From assembly GCF_014650555.1 (NCBI RefSeq), contig NZ_BMVE01000004.1, positions 62,001 to 126,000 on the forward strand: a DNA stretch of 64,000 nt, in the 5' to 3' direction. Positions 24,387 to 33,420 of this stretch are shown in pieces. The notes beneath the pieces were generated by a model. The model worked only from the letters and a program-made list of their open reading frames with translations, searched no databases and was not told the origin of the DNA. How positions within the stretch are numbered: position 1 is the stretch's first letter; every line of letters starts with the position of its first letter. Made by a program: the position numbers and the translations under genes. Source of the DNA: Streptomyces goshikiensis (GTDB lineage: Bacteria > Actinomycetota > Actinomycetes > Streptomycetales > Streptomycetaceae).

Positions 24387-24824
24387 GTGACGATTCAGGC
24401 CGTACGAGCGGCTCGGGGCACGTACGAGGAGCTGGCCCGCCAGCTCACCGGCATCGGCGCGGTCAAGCGCGACCTCGCCCGCCACCTCCCCCCGGACTGC
24501 CCGCCCGGCGCTGCGGCCGTCCTGACCGTGCTGGAGAGGCACGGCGAAATGCGGCTCAGCCGGCTCGCCGAGCTGATGGCGGTCGACGTCTCGGTGACCA
24601 GCCGCCACGTCACGTACGTGGCGGACCACGGCTGGATCGCCCGCGAGACCGACCCCGGCGACGCCCGCTGCCGGATCCTGCGCCTCACCCCGGCCGGGGT
24701 GGCCCTGCTGGCCGACCTGAGCGCCCGCTACACCGGCGCACTGGAAAGAGCCCTGGCCGACTGGCCGGCCGAAGACATCGACGTACTGAACACCCTGCTG
24801 GCCCGACTCCGATCGAGCTTCTAG
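24387..24824 (+). CDS. MarR family transcriptional regulator
   Basis: A 145-residue winged-helix repressor. The DNA-binding segment MRLSRLAELMAVDVSVTSRHVTYVADHGWI spans about residues 52-82, followed by the wing (DARCRILRLTPAG). The GTG at 24387 follows GGGGGG by about 9 bases and yields MTIQAVRAARG; ATG 24372 is possible. It lies 14 bp upstream of an MFS exporter in the same orientation, so it probably controls its own operon through the half-sites at 24327-24368 in response to an exported phenolic or antibiotic. Confidence 0.9.
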   Translation: MTIQAVRAARGTYEELARQLTGIGAVKRDLARHLPPDCPPGAAAVLTVLERHGEMRLSRLAELMAVDVSVTSRHVTYVADHGWIARETDPGDARCRILRLTPAGVALLADLSARYTGALERALADWPAEDIDVLNTLLARLRSSF

Positions 24825-24838
24825 AGCAAAGGAAACAC

Positions 24839-26494
24839 ATGGCTACGACCACACCAGGCGGTGTGCGGGAAGGCGGCCGGTCGGAGACCACGTCCGACAG
24901 CGCCCCCATGACCCACGCCCAGATCATGAAGGCGCTGTCCGGGCTGATGCTCGGCATGTTCGTGGCGATCCTGTCCTCGACGATCGTCTCCAACGCACTG
25001 CCGCAGATCATCAGCGACCTCGGCGGCACCCAGTCCTCCTACACCTGGGTGGTCACGGCCGCCCTGCTGTCGATGACGGCCGCGACCCCGCTGTGGGGCA
25101 AGCTGTCCGACCTCTTCAGCAAGAAGCTGCTGGTCCAGATATCCCTGGTCATCTACGTGCTCGGCTCGGTCGTGGCCGGCCTGTCCCAGAACACCGGCAT
25201 GCTCATCGCCTGCCGCGTGGTCCAGGGCATCGGCGTCGGCGGCCTCTCCGCCCTCGCACAGATCGTGATGGCCGCGATGATCTCCCCGCGCGAGCGCGGC
25301 CGGTACAGCGGTTACCTCGGCGCGGTCTTCGCCGTCGCCACCGTCGGCGGCCCGCTGCTCGGCGGCGTCATCACGGACACCTCGTGGCTCGGCTGGCGCT
25401 GGTGCTTCTACGTCGGCGTCCCCTTCGCGATCATCGCGCTGATCGTCCTCCAGCGGACCCTGCACCTCCCGGTCGTCCGGCGCGACGTCAAGGTCGACTG
25501 GCTCGGCGCCTTCCTGATCAGCGGGGCCGTGTCCCTGCTGCTGATCTGGGTCACCCAGGCCGGCGACTCCTACGAGTGGATCTCCTGGCAGACCTGGGCC
25601 ATGACCGGCGGCGCGGTGGCGCTCGGCCTGCTGTTCATCCTGGTCGAGTCCCGGGCGAGCGACCCGATCATCCCGCTGCGGCTGTTCCGCAACAAGACCA
25701 TCAGCCTGGCCTCGGCGGCCTCGCTGTTCGTCGGCATCGCGATGTTCTCGGGCACCGTGTTTTTCAGCCAGTACTTCCAACTGGCCCGCAACGAGTCCCC
25801 CACGATGTCCGGAATCCTCACGATTCCGATGATCGGCGGGCTCTTCGTCTCCTCCACCCTTTCCGGTCAGGTGATCACCAAGACCGGTAAGTGGAAGGCC
25901 TGGCTCGTCTCCGGCGGCGTGCTCCTGACGGCCGGTCTGGGCATGCTGGGCACCCTGCGGTACGACACCCCGTACTGGCACATCGCCATCTACATGGCGC
26001 TGACCGGACTCGGCCTCGGCATGATGATGCAGAACCTGGTGCTCGCCACGCAGAACCAGGTCGCCCCCGAGGACCTCGGCGCGGCCAGCTCGGTCGTCAC
26101 CTTCTTCCGCTCGCTCGGCGGCGCCATGGGCGTCTCGGCGCTCGGCGCGGTGATGGCCAACCGGGTCACCTCCTACGTCCAGGACGGCCTGACCGCGCTC
26201 GGCCCGAAGGCGGCGGCCCTGGGCCACGGCGGCACCGCCGGGGGCGGGATCCCCGACCTCGACAAGCTGCCCGCGCCGTTCCGCCAGGTCTTCGAGTCCG
26301 CGTACGGGCACGGCGTCGGCGACGTGTTCCTCTACGCGGCCCCGTTCGCGCTGCTCTCGCTGGTGCTGGTGCTGTTCATCAAGGAGGTCGCGCTGAAGTC
26401 GAAGCCGGCCGCCCACGCCCCGAAGGCATCCGGCGCGGCGGAGGCGGCCGCGGAGGCCCCGGCCACCGTGGAGGCGGCCCGGGCGCAGGCCTGA
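24839..26494 (+). CDS. MFS multidrug exporter, DHA2 (14-helix) family
   Basis: A 551-residue drug:proton antiporter. About 14 transmembrane helices are predicted. The family motif appears as LWGKLSDLFSKK near residue 86 (motif A), with RVVQGIGVGGL (motif B) and GPLLGGVITD (motif C, typical of exporters). The cytoplasmic C-terminus is Ala/Glu-rich. The ATG at 24839 has AAAGGAAA before it. It is cotranscribed with the MarR gene upstream and ends at a strong bidirectional terminator. Its substrates are not deducible. Confidence 0.93.
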   Translation: MATTTPGGVREGGRSETTSDSAPMTHAQIMKALSGLMLGMFVAILSSTIVSNALPQIISDLGGTQSSYTWVVTAALLSMTAATPLWGKLSDLFSKKLLVQISLVIYVLGSVVAGLSQNTGMLIACRVVQGIGVGGLSALAQIVMAAMISPRERGRYSGYLGAVFAVATVGGPLLGGVITDTSWLGWRWCFYVGVPFAIIALIVLQRTLHLPVVRRDVKVDWLGAFLISGAVSLLLIWVTQAGDSYEWISWQTWAMTGGAVALGLLFILVESRASDPIIPLRLFRNKTISLASAASLFVGIAMFSGTVFFSQYFQLARNESPTMSGILTIPMIGGLFVSSTLSGQVITKTGKWKAWLVSGGVLLTAGLGMLGTLRYDTPYWHIAIYMALTGLGLGMMMQNLVLATQNQVAPEDLGAASSVVTFFRSLGGAMGVSALGAVMANRVTSYVQDGLTALGPKAAALGHGGTAGGGIPDLDKLPAPFRQVFESAYGHGVGDVFLYAAPFALLSLVLVLFIKEVALKSKPAAHAPKASGAAEAAAEAPATVEAARAQA

Positions 26495-26509
26495 CGGCGG
26501 AGCGACGAC

Positions 26510-26549
26510 GACCGCGGGGCCGGGGCCATCAGGCCCCGGCCCCGCGGTC
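26510..26549. terminator. bidirectional terminator
   Basis: Perfect 18-bp stem (26510-26527 / 26532-26549) with an ATCA loop between the convergent MFS and TetR genes. Confidence 0.92.
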
Positions 26550-26557
26550 GTTCCGTC

Positions 26558-27280
26558 CTAGGCGGTCTTGGCCGCGCTCCCCGCGACGCCCCCGATGCCT
26601 GCGACGCCCCCGATGCCCGCGATCAGGACGTCGAGCGCGAGGCGGAAGTCCCTTTCGGGCAACCGCCGGGCCGCGCCCCCGCAGCCGTGGAGGAAGTACG
26701 AGACGGCCAGATGGGCGCCGGTCCGGCGGGCCTCCGCGAGGCCGGTCGCGTCGAGCAGCCGCTGCAGAGCGGCGTCGAAGGCCCGGGCGTGCGGCCCGAT
26801 GTTCGGGTACGCGGCGGTGAGCGGGGCCACCCACGGGTGGGCCACCAGCAGCTTCCGGTACCCGCATGCCAGCACCCGCAGCCGACCGGGCCAGGCCGCA
26901 GGCCCCGTCCCGGGCCCCGCCTCGGATCCCGCCTCGGGCGGTGACTCGGGCAGTGCCTCGGGCGGTGACTCGGGCTTTGGGTCCGGCGCGGCCGGCAGCG
27001 CGAGTTCTCCCAGCGCCCGGTCCAGGGCGAGTTCGAGCAGGTCGTGCTTGGTGTCCACGTACCAGTACAGGGACATCGCGGTGACCCCCAGCTCGGCCGC
27101 GAGCCGCCGCATCGAGAACCGGCCCAGCCCCTCCGCGTCGAGGAGCCGGACCGTCGCCGCGGTGATCCGCTCCCGGTCGAGGCCGGACGGCGCCTCGCTG
27201 CGGCGTCTGGCCGGGGCGGCGGGCCTGGCGGTCAGCCAGACGCTGGTCCGGGTCTCCTCGGGATCGGCCGCGGTCACCAC
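26558..27280 (-). CDS. TetR family transcriptional regulator
   Basis: A 240-residue regulator. The HTH (ITAATVRLLDAEGLGRFSMR then LAAELGVTAMSLYWYVDTKHDLL) covers residues 38-85 and resembles the TetR/ActR (TetR_C) branch. A PES/PEA-rich linker at about 100-125 interrupts the usual fold, and the C-terminus carries a duplicated GIGGVA element; both are encoded by short DNA repeats. The GTG at 27280 follows GAGGAGGG; a second GTG is next to it. It is convergent with the MFS gene, which already has its own MarR, so its target is unknown and perhaps only itself. Confidence 0.88.
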   Translation of the reverse strand: MVTAADPEETRTSVWLTARPAAPARRRSEAPSGLDRERITAATVRLLDAEGLGRFSMRRLAAELGVTAMSLYWYVDTKHDLLELALDRALGELALPAAPDPKPESPPEALPESPPEAGSEAGPGTGPAAWPGRLRVLACGYRKLLVAHPWVAPLTAAYPNIGPHARAFDAALQRLLDATGLAEARRTGAHLAVSYFLHGCGGAARRLPERDFRLALDVLIAGIGGVAGIGGVAGSAAKTA

Positions 27281-27382
27281 GGAGGCACCCTCCTCACGAC
27301 AGGCGGATCAGCCCGGAATGCCCGGTCCGCCCTGTTGATGCTCCTCTCGATGCTAGGGGGTGCGTCCCGTGTTCCGGCCGGA

Positions 27383-29659
27383 TCAGGACGTGCCGGACAC
27401 CGGCGCCGTGAGGTCGTAGAAGGTGGCCCCGCCGATCGTGGTGGCCTTGAAGCCGGCCTTCACCCACTCCGCAATGGCGCTGCTGGTGCCGCCTCCGGGT
27501 CCGCCGGGGCCGCCGGCCCCGCCGCGCGCGCCCTGGCCGCCCTCCGCGCCGGTGCCACCGTCGTTCTGCCCGATGAAGTAGTGGATCTTCCCCGCCTTGA
27601 CGTACTCCTGGAACTTCGCGAGCGTCGGCGAAGGGTCGCTGCCGTTGAACCCGCCGATCGGCATCACCGGCTCGCCCGAGGCCAGTTGGTAGCTCGCCGC
27701 GTTCTGCGCGCCGACGGCTGCCGCCGCCCAGGTGTAGCCGCCCGCGTTCGCGCGCAGCGCGGCCGTCGCCTCGGCGCTCGCCTTGGTCCCGTTCAGCAGG
27801 CCGCCGCCGGGGCCGCCCATGGCACTGCGGGCGCCGCGCCCTCCGGCGCCACCGGCCGCGCCGGGAACACCCTGGCCACCCTGGCCGCCGGGGGCCGCTC
27901 CGGCCTGCCCGCCCTGGGGAGCGCCGCCTGGCATGCCACCTTGGGGACCGCCCTGCGCACCGCCCGGGAAACCACCCTGCGGCGCGCCCTGGGTTGCGCC
28001 CTGCGGGCCGCCCGGGAAACCGCCCCGGAAGCCCTCGGCGGCCGCCCGCTTGAACCGCATGCCGCCCGGACCGCCGGCGCCGCCCGCCACCGCGGGCCCG
28101 GCCGTCACGATCGAACCGCTCCGCCCGGAGTCCACCGTCGTCAGGCAGTACGCGAAGGGCCCGGCCAGTGCCGCGCCCACGCCCAGCGCCGCCGCGCCCC
28201 GCAGGAGCCGGCCGCCCGTCCGCGACCCCGGCCGCCACCGCGAGCCGATCAGCAGCCCGGCCGCCGCGAGGAGACCGGCGGCCAGCACCGTCCAGCGCAG
28301 CCACGGCAGGTAACCGGAGGCCCGGCCGAGCAGTGCGTACGACCACCACGCGGTCAGCGCGACGGTCGCGGAAAGGGTGAGGGAGGCGGCCAGGCCGCCC
28401 CGCTCCTCCCACAGCACGGCGACGCCCATGCCGACCAGCGCGGCCACGAACGGCGCCAGCGCGACGGTGTAGTACTCGTGGAAGATGCCCTGCATGTAAC
28501 TGAAGATCAGCCCGGTGATCAGCAGGCAGCCGCCCCAGGCCAGGAAGGCCGCGCGGGCCATGCTCTCCACCGAGTCGGTGGCCCGGCGGGCCCGCCAGGT
28601 GATGACCAGACCGGCCACCAGCATGATCAGGGCCGCCGGCAGCAGCCAGGAGATCTGACCGCCGATGTTGGCCGAGAAGAGCCGGTCGATCCCGGTCTCG
28701 CCCCAGCCTCCGCCCCCACCGCCCGCGCCGGCTCCGCCCGCGCGGCGGGCGCCGCCGCCGACGCTGCCGACCTCGTCGCCGCTGATGCGGCCGAGGCCGT
28801 TGTAGCCGAGGGTCAGCTCCAGGAAGGAGTTGTTCTGGGAGCCGCCGATGTACGGGCGCGAGCCGGCCGGCCAGAGTTCGACGATCGCCACCCACCAGCC
28901 GCCGGCCACCACCATGGCGAGCCCGGCGAGCAGCAGCTGGCCGAGCCGCCGGCGCAGCCGGGTGGGCGCGCAGACGGCGTAGAGCAGGGCGAGCGGCGGC
29001 AGGATGACGAACGCCTGGAGCGTCTTGGTGAGGAAGGCGAGACCGATCACGGCGCCGGCCAGGACGAGCCATTTGGTGTGCGCCCCGTCGAGGGCGCGCA
29101 GGACGCAGTACACGGTGACGGTCAGCAGCAGGGTCAGCAGCGCGTCGGGGTTGTTGAAGCGGAACATCAGCGCGGCGACCGGGGTCAGCGCGAAGGTCAC
29201 GCCGCTCAGCAGCGCGGCCGCGGGCCCGAACTGGCGGCGTACGGCGGCGTAGAGGACGGCGGTCGTCCCGACGCCCATGAGGGCCTGCGGGACGAGGATC
29301 TGCCAGGAGCCGAGCCCGAACAGCCGGACCGACAGCGCCATCGGCCACAGGGCGGCCGGGGGCTTGTCGACGGTGATGGAGTTGCCCGCGTCGGAGGAGC
29401 CGAAGAAGAAGGCCTTCCAGCTCTCGCTGCCCGCCTGGACGGCGGCGGAGTAGAAGGAGTTCGCGTAGCCGGAGGCGCTCAGGTTCCACAGGAGCAGCGC
29501 GGCGGTGCCGAGGAGCAGCGCGAGGTAGGCGGGGCGTTCCCAGCGGGGCCGTGGCGCGGTGGCCGCCGTGGCGGGCGCCTGGTCCGTCGCGGCGTCCGCC
29601 GCCGCGTTCGGGCCCCGTTCCGGGAAGGGTGAGCCCAGGGGTGGTACGGCCGTGGTCAT
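27383..29659 (-). CDS. GT39-type membrane glycosyltransferase (ArnT/Pmt-like)
   Basis: A 758-residue polytopic protein. The N-terminal half holds about 12 transmembrane helices with the GT-C signature: the first periplasmic loop has SFYSAAVQAGSESWKAFFFG and DKPPAALWPMALS, where the acidic residue and DKPP motif are typical. Such enzymes move sugars from polyprenyl phosphate to wall polymers, lipids or proteins. After the membrane part (about residue 520) comes a Gly/Gln/Pro-rich segment with repeated GGFPGG and PQGG, then an outer domain (FQEYVKAGKIHYFIGQNDG). It overlaps the upstream GT2-GtrA gene by 4 bp, so the polyprenyl-sugar donor is probably made by its partner. Confidence 0.88.
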   Translation of the reverse strand: MTTAVPPLGSPFPERGPNAAADAATDQAPATAATAPRPRWERPAYLALLLGTAALLLWNLSASGYANSFYSAAVQAGSESWKAFFFGSSDAGNSITVDKPPAALWPMALSVRLFGLGSWQILVPQALMGVGTTAVLYAAVRRQFGPAAALLSGVTFALTPVAALMFRFNNPDALLTLLLTVTVYCVLRALDGAHTKWLVLAGAVIGLAFLTKTLQAFVILPPLALLYAVCAPTRLRRRLGQLLLAGLAMVVAGGWWVAIVELWPAGSRPYIGGSQNNSFLELTLGYNGLGRISGDEVGSVGGGARRAGGAGAGGGGGGWGETGIDRLFSANIGGQISWLLPAALIMLVAGLVITWRARRATDSVESMARAAFLAWGGCLLITGLIFSYMQGIFHEYYTVALAPFVAALVGMGVAVLWEERGGLAASLTLSATVALTAWWSYALLGRASGYLPWLRWTVLAAGLLAAAGLLIGSRWRPGSRTGGRLLRGAAALGVGAALAGPFAYCLTTVDSGRSGSIVTAGPAVAGGAGGPGGMRFKRAAAEGFRGGFPGGPQGATQGAPQGGFPGGAQGGPQGGMPGGAPQGGQAGAAPGGQGGQGVPGAAGGAGGRGARSAMGGPGGGLLNGTKASAEATAALRANAGGYTWAAAAVGAQNAASYQLASGEPVMPIGGFNGSDPSPTLAKFQEYVKAGKIHYFIGQNDGGTGAEGGQGARGGAGGPGGPGGGTSSAIAEWVKAGFKATTIGGATFYDLTAPVSGTS

Positions 29660-30936
29660 CGGTTGTCGTCCTTCGCGGAGGTGGCGCGCCGGTCGGGGAA
29701 GACCCAGGCGCGGAAGAGCAGGAAGCGCAGCACGGTGGCGGCGAGGTTGGCGGCGATCAGGACGGCCAGTTCGGTGCTGTGGGAGGCGGACCGGGCGGGT
29801 ACGGCCGCGTCGAGCGCGGCCAGCGAGCCGCTGGTCAGGGCCAGTCCGATGCCGAACACCAGCAGGCCCTGGGCCTGGTGGCGCACGGCCCGGTCCCGGC
29901 CGCGGACCCCGAAGGTGAGCCGCCGGTTCGCGGCGGTGTTGGCGACGGCCGAGAGCAGCAGCGCGGCGGCGTTGGCGAGCTGTGGCCCGGTCCCGGACCG
30001 GAAGGCGGAGTACAGCAGCAGGTAGAGCAGGGTGCTGAGCAGTCCGACGGCGCAGAAGCCGAGGAGCTGGCGGGCCAGTCCGCGCGGTACGCCGGGCAGC
30101 GCGGTGCGGTCGCGCGGGTCGTCGCCGAAGGGGCGGGCGAGCCGGTCGAGGGGGAGCGCTCCGACGGCCAGCGCCCGGCCCACCCGCCAGACGCCCTTGA
30201 GGTCGTCGGTGGCGGTGCGCACGATGTGGACGGTGGAGTCGGGGTCGTCCACCCAGTCGACCGGCACCTCGTGGATCCGCAGCCCGGCCCGCTCGGCGAG
30301 CACCAGCAGCTCGGTGTCGAAGAACCAGCCGGAGTCCTCGACCAGCGGCAGCAGCCGCTCGGCGACCTCCCTGCGGATGGCCTTGAAGCCGCACTGGGCG
30401 TCGCTGAACCGGGCGGCGAGGGAGGACCGCAGCAGCAGGTTGTAGGCGCGGGAGACGAACTCCCGCTTGGCTCCCCGCACCACGCGCGAGGAGCGGGCCA
30501 GCCGGGTGCCGATCGCGAGGTCGGAATGCCCGGAGATCAGCGGGGCGACCAGCGGCAGCAGTGCGTTGAGGTCGGTGGAGAGGTCCACGTCCATGTACGC
30601 GAGGACGGGCGCTTCCGACCGGGACCACACGGTGCGCAGTGCGCGGCCGCGGCCCTTCTCCTCCAGCCGGGTGCTGCGGACGCCCTCGACGGTGGTGGCG
30701 AGGGCGGCCGCGACCTCGGGGGTGCGGTCGGTGCTCGCGTTGTCGGCGATGGTGATGCGGAAGGGGTACGGGAAGGTGCGGGTGAGGTGCTCGTGCAGCC
30801 GGCGCACACACGGCCCGAGGTCCTTCTCCTCGTTGAACACCGGGATCACCACGTCGAGTACGGGCATCCCCGGCACGAGCGCGAGGGGCGCCCGGGCCGG
30901 GAGGGCACCGGGTCCGGGAGAGGTGTCGGTTCTCAT
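29656..30936 (-). CDS. GT2 glycosyltransferase fused to a GtrA membrane domain
   Basis: A 426-residue fusion. Residues 25-265 form a GT2 polyprenyl-phosphate sugar transferase (DVVIPVFNEEKDLGPCV, NASTDRTPEV, the metal motif MDVDLSTDLNAL and SDAQCGFKAI). Residues 290-410 form a four-helix GtrA-type domain (LLGFCAVGLLSTLLYLLLY, ANTAANRRLTFG) that usually flips polyprenyl-linked sugars. The protein would thus make and flip a lipid-linked sugar used by the GT39 enzyme downstream, with which it overlaps (ATGA). The ATG at 30936 lies 25 bp after the sensor-kinase stop, so all four genes form one operon. Confidence 0.92.
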   Translation of the reverse strand: MRTDTSPGPGALPARAPLALVPGMPVLDVVIPVFNEEKDLGPCVRRLHEHLTRTFPYPFRITIADNASTDRTPEVAAALATTVEGVRSTRLEEKGRGRALRTVWSRSEAPVLAYMDVDLSTDLNALLPLVAPLISGHSDLAIGTRLARSSRVVRGAKREFVSRAYNLLLRSSLAARFSDAQCGFKAIRREVAERLLPLVEDSGWFFDTELLVLAERAGLRIHEVPVDWVDDPDSTVHIVRTATDDLKGVWRVGRALAVGALPLDRLARPFGDDPRDRTALPGVPRGLARQLLGFCAVGLLSTLLYLLLYSAFRSGTGPQLANAAALLLSAVANTAANRRLTFGVRGRDRAVRHQAQGLLVFGIGLALTSGSLAALDAAVPARSASHSTELAVLIAANLAATVLRFLLFRAWVFPDRRATSAKDDNR

Positions 30937-30961
30937 GGACCGACATTCGCCGGGCGGCCTG

Positions 30962-32566
30962 TCACCGCTGTGTGGTGAGCCTGTGGCCTGTCTGTGAGTC
31001 GGCCGGGACCAGGTCCGCGATGTCCTCGTCGCGGTCGTCGAGGGGCAGCAGGACCTCGAAGCGGGTGCGTCCGGGTTCGCTCGCCACGTCGACCTGTCCG
31101 CCGTGCGCCGAGACCACGGCCGCGACGATGGCGAGCCCGAGGCCGGTGGAGCCCGCCGAGCGGGAGCGGGAGGCGTCTCCGCGCGCGAAGCGCTCGAAGA
31201 CGTGGGGGAGCAGATCGGGCGCGATGCCCGGTCCGTCGTCCTCGATCCGTAGCCGGACGGCGCGTGTTTCACGTGAAACATGGGCGGTCACGGTGGTGCC
31301 CGGCGGGGTGTGGGTGCGGGCGTTGGCGAGGAGGTTCACCAGGACCTGCTGGATCCGGGCCGGGTCGGCGCGGATGGGCGCGGGTCCGTCGGGGAGTTCC
31401 AGGCGCCAGTGGTGCACGGGCCCGGCGGCCCGGGCGTCGCTGACGGCGTCCACGACCAGCGGGGCGAGGTCGGTGTCGGTACGGGAGAGGGGGCGGCCCG
31501 CGTCGAGCCGGGCCAGCAGCAGCAGGTCCTCGACCAGCCCGGTCATCCGGGTGGCCTCGGACTCGATCCGGCCCAGGGCGTGCCGGGTGTCGGGCCCGGG
31601 CTCCTCCCTGCCCCGGCGGGTGAGTTCGGCGTAGCCGCGGATGGAGGCCAGCGGGGTGCGCAGCTCGTGGCTGGCATCGGCGACGAACTGCCGGACCCGT
31701 GTCTCGCTCTGCTGGCGGGCGGTGAGGGCCGAGGAGACATGGCCCAGCATCCGGTTGAGGGCGGCGCCGACCTGGCCGACCTCGGTGCGCGGGTCGGCCT
31801 CGGCATCGGGGACCCGCTCGTGCAGGGCGGGTTCGCCGCTGTGCAGGGGCAGTTCGGATACTCGGGTGGCGGTCGCGGCGACCCGGCGCAGCGGGCGCAG
31901 GGCGACCCCGACGAGGGCCTGTCCGGCGAGGGAGGCGGCGACGAGACCGGCCAGGGTGACGAAGACCTCGACCGCGATCAGGGTGCGCACGGTGGAGTCG
32001 ACGTCGTCGAGCGGGAAGCCGAGGAGCAGGCTCCCCTCGGGGGCGGTCAGCACCCGGTAGCCGCCGAGTTCGGGCAGCTCCAGGTCCACCGGATCGGGCC
32101 GGCTCTGCGCGGCGGCCTTGCGGACGGCCTGGGTGAGGACCGCCGTCTGGGCGTCGGTGAGGGGCTGGCGGTGGTCGAGCGAGGGTCCGCCGATGGCGTC
32201 GCTGCGGGCGGAGCCGAGGACGTTGCCGTCGGCGTCGAGGCGGATCCCGACGGTGCCGAGCGGGGTGCCGGGGGCCATGACGAAGCCGAGCCCGCTCTCG
32301 CGGAGCGGTTTCCCGCCGGGACCGCGGGTGGCCATGCCGACGGAGGTGCGCAGCTGGTCGTCGAGCCTGTCGACGAGGTACGAGCGCAGGGAGAGGGTGG
32401 TGACGGCGCCGATGGCGGCGCCGACGACGGCGATCAGCGCGACGGCGGAGACGACCAGCCGGGTCCGCAGGGACCAGGGCCGCCACAGCCGCCGTCGGCG
32501 GGGCTCCGGGGCCTCGCGGGGCTCGCCCTTGGCCCGGCGGGGTCCGCGCGCGAGTCCGGGTGCCAC
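30962..32566 (-). CDS. sensor histidine kinase (OmpR-partner type)
   Basis: A 534-residue membrane kinase. Two transmembrane helices (about residues 36-58 and 190-215) flank a sensor loop of about 130 residues, followed by HAMP, the H-box FVADASHELRTPLASIRGY near residue 295 and an ATPase domain with N-box VLVNLLANARTHT, G1 EDDGPGI and G2 STGLGLAIV. The GTG start shares one base with the response-regulator stop (TAGTG). A perfect 16-bp parS site (31265-31280) is embedded in the ATPase domain and encodes HVSRET, a loop that carries no known catalytic residue. Confidence 0.94.
   Translation of the reverse strand: MAPGLARGPRRAKGEPREAPEPRRRRLWRPWSLRTRLVVSAVALIAVVGAAIGAVTTLSLRSYLVDRLDDQLRTSVGMATRGPGGKPLRESGLGFVMAPGTPLGTVGIRLDADGNVLGSARSDAIGGPSLDHRQPLTDAQTAVLTQAVRKAAAQSRPDPVDLELPELGGYRVLTAPEGSLLLGFPLDDVDSTVRTLIAVEVFVTLAGLVAASLAGQALVGVALRPLRRVAATATRVSELPLHSGEPALHERVPDAEADPRTEVGQVGAALNRMLGHVSSALTARQQSETRVRQFVADASHELRTPLASIRGYAELTRRGREEPGPDTRHALGRIESEATRMTGLVEDLLLLARLDAGRPLSRTDTDLAPLVVDAVSDARAAGPVHHWRLELPDGPAPIRADPARIQQVLVNLLANARTHTPPGTTVTAHVSRETRAVRLRIEDDGPGIAPDLLPHVFERFARGDASRSRSAGSTGLGLAIVAAVVSAHGGQVDVASEPGRTRFEVLLPLDDRDEDIADLVPADSQTGHRLTTQR
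31265..31280. promoter_or_regulatory. parS: parS site 1 (ParB binding)
   Basis: TGTTTCACGTGAAACA, a perfect palindrome equal to the Streptomyces parS consensus, inside the sensor-kinase gene. ParB nucleates here for chromosome segregation at sporulation. Confidence 0.95.
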
Positions 32567-33333
32567 TACTCGGCCGGCTTGATCAGGTAGCCGGCGCCGC
32601 GCCGGGTGTGGATCATCGGCGGCAGACCGGTACCGGCCTCCAGCTTGCGCCGCAGGTAGGAGATGTACAGCTCGACCACGTTGGCCTGGCCGCCGAAGTC
32701 GTACGACCAGACCCGGTCCAGGATCTGCGCCTTGCTCAGCACCCGGCGCGGATTGCGCATCAGGTAGCGCAGCAGCTCGAACTCGGTGGCCGTCAGGTGG
32801 ACCTCCTGGCCGCCCCGGGTCACCTCGTGGCTGTCCTCGTCCAGCCGCAGGTCACCGACGGCCAGGACGGAGCCGCCGCGCGCCGCCTGGGCCGCGCCCG
32901 AGCGCCGGACCAGTCCGCGCAGCCGGGCCACGACCTCCTCCAGGCTGAACGGCTTGGTGACGTAGTCGTCGCCGCCCGCCGTCAGGCCGGCGATGCGGTC
33001 CTCGACGGAGTCCCTGGCGGTCAGGAAGAGCACCGGGACCTGCGGGATCTCCCGGCGCAGCTGTCCGAGGACGGCCAGCCCGTCCATGTCGGGGAGCATG
33101 ATGTCGAGGACCACGACGTCGGGCCGGAATCCCCGGGCCGCCCGCACCGCTCCCGCCCCGTCGCCCGCGCTGCGGACCTCGCAGCCCTCGTACCGCAGGG
33201 CCATGGACAGCAGCTCGGAGAGCGAGGCCTCGTCGTCGACGACGAGCACCCGGCAGGGGCCGCCGTCGGGCCGGACGAGGGCCGTGGGGTTGCTGGTGGA
33301 CGTGGACGCGTGGGAGGTGGTCGTCGCTGTCAT
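32566..33333 (-). CDS. OmpR/PhoB-family response regulator
   Basis: A 255-residue regulator. After a Thr/Ser-rich tail of about 27 residues comes the receiver domain (VLVVDDEASLSELL, phosphoacceptor Asp in VVVLDIMLPDMDG, TARD and Lys in DDYVTKPF). The winged helix follows (HLTATEFELLRYLMRNPRRV, WSYDFGGQANVVELYISYLR, HTRRGAGYLIKP). It is the first gene of a four-gene operon with its kinase and two glycosyltransferases, so those genes are its probable regulon. A direct repeat typical of OmpR-type operators lies 41 bp upstream of the ATG at 33333. Confidence 0.95.
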   Translation of the reverse strand: MTATTTSHASTSTSNPTALVRPDGGPCRVLVVDDEASLSELLSMALRYEGCEVRSAGDGAGAVRAARGFRPDVVVLDIMLPDMDGLAVLGQLRREIPQVPVLFLTARDSVEDRIAGLTAGGDDYVTKPFSLEEVVARLRGLVRRSGAAQAARGGSVLAVGDLRLDEDSHEVTRGGQEVHLTATEFELLRYLMRNPRRVLSKAQILDRVWSYDFGGQANVVELYISYLRRKLEAGTGLPPMIHTRRGAGYLIKPAE

Positions 33334-33374
33334 GGGGCCACGCTGACCGGCGGCTCTGAGAGCGTCCTTGGCCC

Positions 33375-33395
33375 TTCCTGTGAATTTCCTGAGAA
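33375..33395 (-). promoter_or_regulatory. OmpR-type direct-repeat operator
   Basis: Two copies of TTCCTG(T/A)GAA start at 33375 and 33386, an 11-bp period (one helical turn), just upstream of the response-regulator gene. Tandem direct repeats at this spacing are typical for this regulator family and suggest autoregulation. Confidence 0.65.
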
Positions 33396-33420
33396 ACGGG
33401 CGGCGGCCCCGGGGGGCCCC

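Noticed and set aside
27783..28313. Collagen-like plus-strand protein (Pro/Gly-rich frame)
   Set aside because: It is the antisense reading of the GGFPGG/PQGG segment of the GT39 enzyme.
29656..31281. Extended GT2-GtrA protein starting at the parS site (MFHVKHAP)
   Set aside because: The extension lies within the sensor-kinase gene in another frame; the ATG at 30936 directly begins the GT2 protein.
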